DNA of 16,715 bases from JAVBTR01 sp031556065 (GCA_031556065.1 JAVBTR010000014.1:1-16715); one strand, 5' to 3'. Counted from the first letter of the stretch, positions 1-5,670 are shown. Notes: generated from the letters alone by a model not told the origin. A program made the numbers and translations.

Positions 1-49
1 CGAAATTCCACCGAAAATCGCCGCACATGTCGCCGATTTCGGAATGAAA

Positions 50-73
50 ATCGGAGGACCGCGGTCCTCCGAT
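50..73. repeat. perfect 24-bp palindrome
   Basis: The 12-base arm ATCGGAGGACCG is followed directly by its exact reverse complement. On the minus strand the palindrome is followed by TTTT, so it could end leftward transcription, but there is no long U-run. A weaker inverted repeat (CCGAAAATCG near 11-20 against CGATTTCGG near 34-42) sits next to it. No coding sequence is evident in positions 1-99. Confidence 0.7.
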
Positions 74-99
74 ACCTCCTAGGGTTTGTTGATGGTCTG

Positions 100-131
100 A
101 AAAGGGCATGGAGCCATCTCCATGCCCTTTT
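100..131. terminator. strong bidirectional hairpin, probable terminator
   Basis: A 14-bp stem (AAAAGGGCATGGAG against CTCCATGCCCTTTT) has a 4-base loop and is followed by a T-rich run on the + strand and TTTT on the minus strand. It lies about 30 bases downstream of the minus-strand -10 box in the same repeat, so a leftward transcript would meet it almost at once. The counterpart in copy B has one C-A mismatch in the stem. Confidence 0.6.
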
Positions 132-158
132 TTCTTTTTTACCCTCTTACCCACTACT

Positions 159-191
159 ATTATACCACACCCCTTCGGGACATTTGGGACA
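159..191 (-). promoter_or_regulatory. putative phage late promoter, copy A
   Basis: On the minus strand an extended -10 (TGGTATAAT) is preceded by two TGTCCC boxes nine bases apart, start to start. The second box ends 12 bases before TATAAT, where a normal -35 would lie. This layout suggests an activator-dependent promoter. The adjacent ArpU-like gene is the obvious candidate activator. The assignment is inference; the identical arrangement in copy B supports it. Confidence 0.5.
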
Positions 192-239
192 ACTTTTTAA
201 ATGAAAATGCCATCAACGGATGGGGATGGAACCCCATCC

Positions 240-614
240 CTACAGCGATCCATACTCGCGGTTTTGCCTGATGGCATCAATCAGCCCATCCACCTGTTCC
301 AGTGTCAATGCCCGCTGGTCCTCGTCCAGTTCTTCCAATACACTCATCACACTGGCGATACAATCCTGCTGGTCTTCAGCATACTCGAACAGGTCTGTAA
401 ACCAAACGATATTGACCCAATTAAGAAGCATGTCAAGAGTCAGCTTGCCCTCCTTATACCTTTCCAACACCAAGATCATGTCTTGGCCTTCAACGATTTC
501 AGGCCTTTTCACCGCCACCGAATGTAAATTTCCCCCCAGCTGGTCTTGCAGCTGCGTTTTTGAAAGTTCAAGCTTTTTAAAGGCCTGAAGCACCGCTCTG
601 GTCTTTTCCATCAT
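240..614 (-). CDS. putative immunity protein for the upstream toxin domain
   Basis: This is a 124-residue acidic soluble protein with no signal peptide or membrane segment. It appears mostly helical, with an acidic C-terminal half containing VLEELDEDQRALTLEQVDGL. It begins five bases after the stop of the toxin-like ORF at 620-952, whose end overlaps its ribosome binding site (AGTAGGTGAG). ATG codons at 614 and 611 are both possible, and the second is better spaced. A toxin domain followed at once by a small acidic protein is the classic polymorphic toxin/immunity layout, and the role rests mainly on that context. I do not recognise a specific Imm family. The hairpin at 218-239 just past the stop codon lacks a U-run. 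A phage protein of another function is possible. Confidence 0.55.
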   Translation of the reverse strand: MMEKTRAVLQAFKKLELSKTQLQDQLGGNLHSVAVKRPEIVEGQDMILVLERYKEGKLTLDMLLNWVNIVWFTDLFEYAEDQQDCIASVMSVLEELDEDQRALTLEQVDGLIDAIRQNREYGSL

Positions 615-619
615 CTCAC

Positions 620-952
620 CTACTTTTCTTTTGTATGGATAAGCTTACCGTCAGGTCCATACGTTTCTTTATATACGCGTATCGTTTTTCCATAAGGGTC
701 TACCTCCTTGTAATAAACCGCCCGTGACCCTGGCACATTGCCCGGCTTTTCCATCTTAATTAGTGTATTGCCGTTGGACATTTGGTTCACACCAAAGCTG
801 TTGTATTTGCTTGATCCGCCTTTAAAGAAATCTCTTACTGTTTTTTGTATAAGGCTGGGCAAATCGCCAATTGAGCCAAGTGCACTCGATTTTGTATTTG
901 CTGAGAGCTTGGTGCGCCCGCCCTTCGTATTTGGAAATCCCCCGCCGCCCAT
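620..952 (-). CDS. C-terminal toxin-like domain of a polymorphic toxin, probably truncated
   Basis: This 110-residue basic, Gly/Lys/Ser-rich ORF ends in PGSRAVYYKEVDPYGKTIRV followed by a tyrosine- and lysine-rich strand pattern. The ending resembles the tips found at the C-termini of LXG- or Rhs-type polymorphic toxins of Firmicutes, though the match is from memory of the family pattern. No delivery domain is present. The frame stays open upstream of the ATG for about 20 codons, to a stop near 1014, but that stretch belongs to the inverted-repeat element. Only a weak GGCGG precedes the ATG. The piece is most likely an orphan tip cut off from its N-terminal part. A complete small phage protein is the alternative. 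The likely immunity gene follows immediately. Confidence 0.5.
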   Translation of the reverse strand: MGGGGFPNTKGGRTKLSANTKSSALGSIGDLPSLIQKTVRDFFKGGSSKYNSFGVNQMSNGNTLIKMEKPGNVPGSRAVYYKEVDPYGKTIRVYKETYGPDGKLIHTKEK

Positions 953-959
953 TCCGCCG

Positions 960-1477
960 CTTTCCCTTGTAAAAAGGGAAAGTGTTATGTCCCCCTTCGA
1001 AAGGGGGTGAATTTGTCAGGGGGATCAGGGAGGGTTTCGACCCCCTCCCTTCGATCCCCCCGACACCCCCCATAACCCTCCTAAACGACCAAGGCTTCCA
1101 GCCCTGGACCCAGGGCACGGTTGCAATGCAACCTGCGCCATGCTGTAACCAGCTTCAGCAACCGCGCAGGGACCGTTTGACCGCTACTTGTCTTAAGCAC
1201 GTTACTTGCTATCTATGCAGCGAAATTGTAATTAACCCAGCCCAACCCCAACGCCTCCGCAGTTGCCCAAAGGCCAAACAATCTAAAAACAAGCGGCAGG
1301 CAACTGCGCTGGAGGGGTCAAGGGGGGGTATTCCCCCTTGTCGTTTAGGAGGGTGAGGGGAGGTGTCGGAGGGGCCTAAGGGAGGGGGTCGAAACCCTCC
1401 CTGGTCCCTCTGACAGATTCACCCCCCTTTCCAAGGGGGAATAAGTAATGCCCCCTTTTACAAAAAAGGGGCATTAT
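960..1477. mobile_element. MITE-like element with long imperfect inverted repeats
   Basis: Two arms of about 130 bp (960-1089 and 1340-1477) are imperfect reverse complements. They include a perfect 24-bp match (1028-1051 against 1378-1401, GGGAGGGTTTCGACCCCCTC core) and a perfect 15-bp match at the inner end (1075-1089 against 1340-1354). Each outer end carries its own small hairpin with diverged sequence but kept pairing. The centre holds further stems, such as GCAGTTGCC at 1259-1267 with 1299-1307, and 1101-1116. ORFs crossing it have repetitive composition and look spurious. It encodes no transposase, so it would need one in trans. No target duplication is clear. Confidence 0.65.
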
Positions 1478-1566
1478 AAAAGGGCATGGAGCTATCTCCA
1501 TACCCTTTTTACCCTCTTACCCACTACTATTATACCACACCTCTTCGGGACATTTGGGACAACTTT
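1478..1566. repeat. direct repeat copy B (late-promoter segment)
   Basis: This is the second copy of the segment at 100-196. It lies 15 bases past the stop codon of the ArpU-like gene, which is probably the original position of the phage late promoter. It contains the hairpin (1478-1509), the extended -10 and both GGGACA boxes. Confidence 0.9.
1529..1561 (-). promoter_or_regulatory. putative phage late promoter, copy B
   Basis: On the minus strand two TGTCCC boxes (reverse complements at 1556-1561 and 1547-1552) are followed by TGGTATAAT (1529-1537). It lies directly downstream of the ArpU-like activator gene, the usual place for the late promoter in phages of this type. It would drive the toxin/immunity pair through the inverted-repeat element. 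Confidence 0.5.
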
Positions 1567-1581
1567 CCAAAAGAGGGATTC

Positions 1582-1983
1582 TTAAAGGGGATTCCCCCCT
1601 TTATCCATCTTTTTTAAGTACCGATAGACCATTTTTTTAATGCTCTCCTCGCTGTTCCCGCTCATTTCATCCGCCACCTGCTGCCAGCTGAACCCTTTAA
1701 TATACCGAAGGCGGATGGCGGTACCCATATAAGGGTCCTCCACCTTAGCCAGAAACTCCTCTGCCTGCCAGCGAAGGGCTTTGAGCTTTTTCCTTTTCTC
1801 ACACAGAAGGCCGATCAGCTTCGGGTCCATGCCCTCAAGGCGAATGGTGTGCAAAATATACGGGTGCTCCGTCATGGAGCCCAGCACCGAATCGTGGACG
1901 GTTTGGGCCTGCTGAATGTCTTCCTCTACCAGCCGCAGCTCCTTTTCCGCGTCCATATACCAATCCAAAATCTGTTTAGTCAT
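1582..1983 (-). CDS. ArpU/RinA-like phage late transcriptional regulator (sigma-70 region 4-like)
   Basis: This 133-residue protein has a charged helical N-terminal half (residues 1-75, with LLCEKRKKLKALRWQAEEFL). The C-terminal half looks like a sigma region 4 helix-turn-helix: MGTAIRLRYIKGFSWQQVAD followed by SEESIKKMVYRYLKK. Phage proteins of this type (ArpU, RinA, DUF1492-like) sit at the end of the early region and activate the late promoter for packaging and structural genes. Its start overlaps the end of the helicase gene by eight bases (ATGACTAA), so the two are translationally linked. The paired TGTCCC boxes just downstream are the natural candidate target. Confidence in the class is good; the exact family is less sure. 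Confidence 0.75.
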   Translation of the reverse strand: MTKQILDWYMDAEKELRLVEEDIQQAQTVHDSVLGSMTEHPYILHTIRLEGMDPKLIGLLCEKRKKLKALRWQAEEFLAKVEDPYMGTAIRLRYIKGFSWQQVADEMSGNSEESIKKMVYRYLKKMDKGGNPL

Positions 1984-3352
1984 CCTTATTCCACTCCTTT
2001 ATCATTGTTGGGCTATTCACCGGCACAGGGCTTGCCAGGCTGTAAAGCTGCATATCCTTGGGCCGTAAAACCATTTTGTGGCGGCCGGTGGGGCCTTGGC
2101 GCTGCTTTTCGATCTGCAAATAGATCAGCCTGTTTCCCTCCTCCAGGGACCGTAAAAAATCCTCCCTGTCCAGGCGGGGCAGCTGGCTTTCCTCCTCGGG
2201 CCGTGCTAAAAAGAGCACATTGTCCGCGTCCTGCTCAATGGCGCCGGAATCCCGAAGATCGGTCAGCACATGGAAGCATTGCTTGCGCCTGGCTGCTTCC
2301 CGGCTTAGCTGGGACAGGCACAGAATGGGAATATGGTGGGCAATGGTCAATTCCTTGAGCTGCCGGGATATTTCCGCTACCTCCCCATTGGCGTTCTGGG
2401 TCCGGCGGCCGCTGCGCAGCAGCTGCAAGTAATCGATCACCACCAGGCCCAGGCCGCCGGCTTTTTTATACCGCTGAATCCAGGCCCCAATTTCCCCCGG
2501 GGTGCGAAGCCTGGTGTGGACGTTAATGGGCCTCTTGCTCATTTCCGGCAGGGCATCGGAAAGCTTGGCCCAATCGCTGTCTGTCATGGTTCCATGGCGG
2601 ATATGGCCGGGGCTGACGCCGTATCTGGCAAACCAGCGAACCGCCAATTGCTCATGGCTCATTTCACAGCTGACAAACAACACCCGCTGGCCCCGTTTGG
2701 CAAAGCTATCGGTGATCTGCTGGGCCAGGGTGGTTTTGCCCACCCCGGGCCTTGCCGCCAGAATGGTTAATTCCCCCCTGTGGAGGCCGCCCATGTCCCT
2801 GTCTATTTCGGGTATCCCCGTCATGCCTGCCCTGCCGTCCCCTTCCGCCATCCGCTGGGCGTATTCATAGCCGGAAAGGGTCACGGCTTGGGCGCTGGTT
2901 TTTTCCTCATTGGCCGAGGGGTTCAATTCCCAAAGCCTTCCCATGGCCTTGGCCAGCACCTGGTTCAGGTCGCAATCCTCCCTGGTGGCCGCCTCCTTAA
3001 TCCCATCGCACAGCTTGAACAGCTGCCGCCGGGCGGATAGCTCCTTAACGATCCCCACATAGTGGGGGGTGTTGCCTGTGGTGGGGGTTTGCTGCATGGC
3101 CGAAACGCACTGAACCAGCAGGGCGCTATGGTGGGCCTCCCCGCTTGCCAGGGCCCGCAGCTCATGGCTGATGGTGGTTAAATCCACCGGGATGCCGCTG
3201 TCATTTAAGCGCCTGATGGCCTTGAAAATCACCTGCAGCCCCGGGTCTGTGAAAGCCTCCGGGGTGAGCCCCAGCACCGCCTGAACCACCGAAGCATCTT
3301 GGAGCGCCGCGCCAATCACGCTCAGCTCCGCTTCAACGGCTTGTCCCCACAT
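1976..3352 (-). CDS. dnaB: replicative DNA helicase, DnaB type (phage)
   Basis: This 458-residue protein has the usual DnaB layout. An N-terminal helical domain (1-110) begins EAELSVIGAAL. A RecA-like ATPase domain (about 175-440) has Walker A ARPGVGKTT (200-208, K206), Walker B LVVIDYLQLL (D307), the LSQLSREAARR segment near 347-356 and DLRDSGAIEQDAD near 365-377. It unwinds DNA at the phage replication fork. GGAGG lies eight bases before the ATG. The start overlaps the end of the initiator gene by 31 bases, which indicates coupling. It is slightly longer than typical host DnaB but within the family range. Its place between an initiator and a late activator marks it as phage-encoded. Confidence 0.93.
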   Translation of the reverse strand: MWGQAVEAELSVIGAALQDASVVQAVLGLTPEAFTDPGLQVIFKAIRRLNDSGIPVDLTTISHELRALASGEAHHSALLVQCVSAMQQTPTTGNTPHYVGIVKELSARRQLFKLCDGIKEAATREDCDLNQVLAKAMGRLWELNPSANEEKTSAQAVTLSGYEYAQRMAEGDGRAGMTGIPEIDRDMGGLHRGELTILAARPGVGKTTLAQQITDSFAKRGQRVLFVSCEMSHEQLAVRWFARYGVSPGHIRHGTMTDSDWAKLSDALPEMSKRPINVHTRLRTPGEIGAWIQRYKKAGGLGLVVIDYLQLLRSGRRTQNANGEVAEISRQLKELTIAHHIPILCLSQLSREAARRKQCFHVLTDLRDSGAIEQDADNVLFLARPEEESQLPRLDREDFLRSLEEGNRLIYLQIEKQRQGPTGRHKMVLRPKDMQLYSLASPVPVNSPTMIKEWNKDD

Positions 3353-4203
3353 GCCTCTCGCCTCCTAAACCAGAATCGTTGCTGGGCTTCGTCCTCAAAG
3401 CCCCAGTCATAGCCGTACTGCACGGCGTTTTGCCTTGTGTATTCCACCTCTTGGTGGTATTCCTCCTGGCTTACCTCTTCGCCGTTTAGAAAATAGCCCT
3501 GGGCCTTGGCCGGCAAATCGCAGTCCTCAAACCGCTGGCCATTGAGCCAGGTGGCCGGGTAGGGAATAAACTGGCCCCCCTCCCGCTGCCACTGGCCGCT
3601 GGCCTTTTGGCTTTCAACAGCCTGTAAAATAATGGCCTGCAAGGGCTGGGCCGGGTTGAGCTTTTGCCAAGCCTTCATGGCGTTTTGCTTGGCCACCTTT
3701 CGGGGATACGCTGTCCAAAAGGCATTAAAGCCTTCGGCTTCGCCCCGCGGCTTTCCCTCACTGCCCCGTGAACGCTTTGCTTTCACGGCTGTAGTCAGAG
3801 AATCAGGTATCAGTGTATCCGGTATCAGAGAATGGGGATTCAGCTGGGCTTCCATGGTGCCAGCCTCACCTATGCCTGGGGCTGGAATGGTGCTTGCCTG
3901 CTCCCTAAAGTGGGGGGATTGGTGCTTTTCAAAATGCAGTATCTGTATATACCTGCCCCCGTTGCCCTCGTAGCGCAAAATAAATGCGTCCTCCCCCTTG
4001 GCCAGCCAGTTCAGCCCCTGGTCTACATCCAGGCTGTCGTAGGGGAACAGCTCCCCCTTGATCCGCTTGGGCCTGTCCTCCAGCCTGCCGCAGCGGTCCG
4101 CCAGGGTCCATAGGCCAATAAAAAGCAGCCTGTATTCATAGGGCATCTCCCCCAGCATCTCGTTTTTGAAAAACCCCGGTTTAATGTTCCTGGCCCGTGG
4201 CAT
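3322..4203 (-). CDS. phage replication initiator / helicase-loader-like protein
   Basis: This 293-residue protein has an N-terminal phage replisome-organiser-like domain (1-110), beginning MPRARNIKPGFFKNEMLGEM and including the typical LLFIGLWTLADRCGR. A linker (about 111-158) contains the repeat LIPDTLIPDSL, and the C-terminal domain starts at FNAFWTAYPRK (159-169). Such proteins bind the phage origin and recruit DnaB. The ATG at 4203 was preferred over the upstream in-frame ATG at 4296 because AAGGAAGGCGAGG lies just before it and the earlier start falls inside the promoter and operator. The early promoter at 4268-4296 probably drives it, under control of the divergent repressor. The linker DNA carries iteron-like repeats. 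Confidence 0.85.
   Translation of the reverse strand: MPRARNIKPGFFKNEMLGEMPYEYRLLFIGLWTLADRCGRLEDRPKRIKGELFPYDSLDVDQGLNWLAKGEDAFILRYEGNGGRYIQILHFEKHQSPHFREQASTIPAPGIGEAGTMEAQLNPHSLIPDTLIPDSLTTAVKAKRSRGSEGKPRGEAEGFNAFWTAYPRKVAKQNAMKAWQKLNPAQPLQAIILQAVESQKASGQWQREGGQFIPYPATWLNGQRFEDCDLPAKAQGYFLNGEEVSQEEYHQEVEYTRQNAVQYGYDWGFEDEAQQRFWFRRREACGDKPLKRS
3801..3830. repeat. iteron-like repeats in the initiator gene, candidate replication origin
   Basis: Two 15-bp units stand in tandem: AATCAGGTATCAGTG and TATCCGGTATCAGAG. A degenerate partial copy (TGTAGTCAGAG) lies upstream and AATGGGG follows. They encode the LIPDTLIPDSL linker. In phage lambda the origin iterons lie inside the O gene and encode its linker, and a similar arrangement is common in Firmicute phages. 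The origin role is inferred by analogy. Confidence 0.45.
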
Positions 4204-4220
4204 TTCCTCGCCTTCCTTCC

Positions 4221-4250
4221 TTGTGTTCCCCGGTGCGGGTGTGGTATAAT
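4221..4250 (+). promoter_or_regulatory. repressor promoter
   Basis: TTGTGT (4221-4226), an 18-base spacer and TATAAT (4245-4250) with an extended TGG form a promoter for the repressor gene at 4341. The 13 bases GGTGTGGTATAAT are identical to the -10 region of both late-promoter copies. The operator at 4271-4291 would lie just downstream of the start of transcription, which suits autoregulation. Confidence 0.65.
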
Positions 4251-4267
4251 CAATCGGGTATAGGTAT

Positions 4268-4296
4268 ATCGTACTGCATTTTGTGCAGTACGTCAA
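4268..4296 (-). promoter_or_regulatory. early replication promoter
   Basis: On the minus strand TTGACG (4296-4291), a 17-base spacer and TACGAT (4273-4268) make a good promoter for the initiator-helicase-activator genes. The spacer contains the operator palindrome, so bound repressor would block RNA polymerase directly. Confidence 0.65.
4271..4291. promoter_or_regulatory. repressor operator palindrome
   Basis: GTACTGCA and TGCAGTAC form a perfect 8-bp inverted repeat around five bases (TTTTG). The site overlaps the early promoter and lies in the leader of the repressor transcript. It is the only clear palindrome in the divergent region, so it is the natural target of the XRE protein. Confidence 0.75.
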
Positions 4297-4340
4297 GTTC
4301 TTTTTACTCCATTTCGAGAAGTATTTTTAAGAGGTGCAGC

Positions 4341-4703
4341 ATGTCTGAATTTGAACGTATCCTTGAACTGATGGAGAAGAACAACGTAAGTGCCTACAAG
4401 CTTTCCAAGGCAACAGGCATATCCCAGGGGAATATCGGGAACTGGCGAAACGGCAGGTCCGGGCCCTCTTATGGTGCCATCGTGAAGATTGCGTCCTTTT
4501 TCAACGTATCCCCCGAATACCTTCAGGGAAAGACAGACATCCCTATGCCTGCCCACGCCGCCTACCCCGGCGGGGCCCTTGCCCCCATCAACACAAAGGA
4601 CCCGCAAATAGCCGCCCTCCTCCAAAGCCTTGAGGGCCTGGACAGCGACGGCCTTCGCCTGGTGCAAGGGTTTGTGGATATGTACAAGGGCCAGAAGAAG
4701 TGA
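4341..4703 (+). CDS. XRE-family phage repressor (CI-like, no peptidase domain)
   Basis: This 120-residue protein has an N-terminal XRE/Cro helix-turn-helix (about 1-60: VSAYKLSKATGISQGNIGNW, then IVKIASFFNVSPEYLQG). A short tail ends in LEGLDSDGLRLVQGFVDMYK, which could serve for dimerisation. It is divergent from the replication genes and next to a perfect palindromic operator, so it is probably the lysogeny repressor. It lacks an S24/LexA-type self-cleaving domain, so RecA could not inactivate it by that route. The ATG at 4341 was chosen because GAGGTG lies just upstream and similarity to the family begins there; the longer open frame from 4197 would cover the promoter and operator. Confidence 0.88.
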   Translation: MSEFERILELMEKNNVSAYKLSKATGISQGNIGNWRNGRSGPSYGAIVKIASFFNVSPEYLQGKTDIPMPAHAAYPGGALAPINTKDPQIAALLQSLEGLDSDGLRLVQGFVDMYKGQKK

Positions 4704-4736
4704 AGCAAAATTGGGAAAATATGTTCCCTTTTAATC

Positions 4737-4765
4737 TTGACATTTTCGCCAATTTGGCATATAAT
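4737..4765 (+). promoter_or_regulatory. perfect consensus sigma-A promoter
   Basis: TTGACA (4737-4742), 17 bases and TATAAT (4760-4765) form a full-consensus promoter. Its transcript would begin near 4772 and run through the structured RNA and terminator before the DUF3800 gene. Confidence 0.9.
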
Positions 4766-4771
4766 AAGGTT

Positions 4772-4867
4772 GCAGGTAGGAATACGCTGTATACCCGTGA
4801 AACCGAACGCGAGTTTAAGCGACATATAATGTCGCCGGCCACGGGGGCCGCATAAGCGGCTTTTTTT
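4772..4867 (+). ncRNA. structured RNA upstream of DUF3800, ending in a terminator
   Basis: The transcript can fold compactly. An outer stem pairs CCCGTG (4794-4799) with CACGGG (4840-4845). Inside it are a short stem AAAC/GTTT (4800-4803 with 4813-4816) and a strong hairpin GCGACAT-ATA-ATGTCGC (4819-4835). An intrinsic terminator follows. Published comparative-genomics work described several RNA motif families (DUF3800-I and onward) upstream of DUF3800 genes, and this RNA fits that context. Which family, if any, cannot be decided by eye. It could be a cis-regulatory leader, a trans-acting small RNA, or the RNA partner of the protein. Confidence 0.6.
4847..4867 (+). terminator. intrinsic terminator between the RNA and DUF3800
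   Basis: A GC-only 5-bp stem (GCCGC/GCGGC) with an ATAA loop is followed by seven T residues. It lies 17 bases upstream of the DUF3800 ATG, so downstream expression depends on read-through or regulated termination. Confidence 0.8.
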
Positions 4868-4884
4868 GTACGAAAGGTGCTTCA

Positions 4885-5574
4885 ATGAACATTTTTGTTT
4901 ATTCAGATGAATCTGGCGTTTTTGATCCTGCCCACAATGATTTGTTTGTATTTGGAGGCCTTATTTTTCTTTCAAAAGAAGAAAAGGATGTTGCTACGCG
5001 CAAATACATCAAAGCAGAAAAAGATGTCCGAGCATCTATGGCTCTAGGTACATCCATGGAGCTAAAGGCTTCAGTTGCGGGAAATAAATACAAAGGCAAA
5101 TTGTACCGTTCCCTAAACCAAATTCAAAAATTTTCTGTCATCATCGATCAAAAGCGCATCCATCCAAAGATATGTTCAGACAAGAAGAGCAAGCAACGCT
5201 ACCTTGATTATGCTTATAAAATAGCGATTAAGAGGGCTTTTGAAGCAATGATCGCTTCAAACAAAATGGACCCAAGGGCAGTAGAAAATCTGTACTTTTT
5301 CGTGGACGAGCACACCACAGCAACCAATGGAAGGTATGAGCTTCAAGAGGCTCTTGAGCAGGAGTTCAAAATTGGAACATTTAATGAGTTCTGGCAACGC
5401 TTTTACCCGCCCATTTTTCCTAATCTAAAGAGCGTTCAAGTTGAGTTTTGCGATTCAGCATCCAGACCACTGGTCCGGGCCGCCGATATGGTAGCCAACA
5501 AAGTTTTCCATTGTGCCCGCACCAGCCAAACATATACCCCTAAGGACAGCCAACACGCCATCACACTTCCGTGA
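4885..5574 (+). CDS. DUF3800 family protein
   Basis: This 229-residue protein begins MNIFVYSDESG, the DUF3800 opening, with D8 and E9. Later conserved acidic positions are E59 (SMELKAS), D141-E142 (FFVDEHT) and D201 (AADMVANKV near the C-terminus). The acidic set suggests an RNase H-like, metal-dependent nuclease fold, but activity is not established for the family as a whole. DUF3800 genes are frequent in prophages, mobile elements and defence neighbourhoods. GAAAGGTG precedes the ATG. The gene is more AT-rich than its neighbours, which fits separate acquisition. Its own promoter, structured RNA and terminator precede it and a strong terminator follows, so it is a self-contained module. Possible roles are RNA-controlled toxin, anti-phage effector or superinfection exclusion; all are inference. 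Confidence 0.85.
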   Translation: MNIFVYSDESGVFDPAHNDLFVFGGLIFLSKEEKDVATRKYIKAEKDVRASMALGTSMELKASVAGNKYKGKLYRSLNQIQKFSVIIDQKRIHPKICSDKKSKQRYLDYAYKIAIKRAFEAMIASNKMDPRAVENLYFFVDEHTTATNGRYELQEALEQEFKIGTFNEFWQRFYPPIFPNLKSVQVEFCDSASRPLVRAADMVANKVFHCARTSQTYTPKDSQHAITLP

Positions 5575-5588
5575 AAACCAAAGGAATG

Positions 5589-5616
5589 AAAACCACCGTC
5601 CATACGGTGGTTTTTT
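5589..5616 (+). terminator. intrinsic terminator after DUF3800
   Basis: The stem AAAACCACCG/CGGTGGTTTT (10 bp, 6-base loop) is followed by further T residues, 15 bases past the DUF3800 stop codon. It would also work on the opposite strand. Confidence 0.88.
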
Positions 5617-5641
5617 GTTACCAGGCATGAAATGTATCCTA

Positions 5642-5670
5642 TTGCTTTTGGTTCGGGGGTGGTGTATGAT
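5642..5670 (+). promoter_or_regulatory. promoter of the small ORF at 5729
   Basis: TTGCTT (5642-5647), 17 bases and TATGAT (5665-5670) precede a LexA-type box at 5684-5695. Transcription would start near 5677, so LexA bound at the box would block it. Confidence 0.6.

Larger units (their letters stand above)
100..196. repeat. direct repeat copy A (late-promoter segment)
   Basis: This segment is nearly identical to 1478-1566. The shared parts are a hairpin (AAAAGGGCATGGAG), the tract ACCCTCTTACCCACTACT, the -10-like ATTATA and two GGGACA boxes. Copy A carries about 8 extra bases of T-rich sequence after the hairpin. The two copies lie in the same orientation and enclose the toxin/immunity pair and the inverted-repeat element. 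I infer that the segment was duplicated when the cassette entered, or that the cassette came in by recombination between copies. Confidence 0.9.

Noticed and set aside
822..1118. Open frames across the inverted-repeat element (also 982-1356 on +)
   Set aside because: They run through long inverted-repeat arms, have skewed Pro/Gly/Arg composition, lack ribosome binding sites and overlap each other on both strands.
100..1566. The 90-bp direct repeats as phage attachment sites (attL/attR)
   Set aside because: They lie within the prophage, next to the late activator, contain promoter elements and enclose no integrase; duplication of a promoter segment is the simpler reading.
1849..3165. Several open frames on both strands over the helicase gene
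   Set aside because: They overlap a gene with complete DnaB motifs; their own sequences show no domain and are shadows of GC-rich codons.
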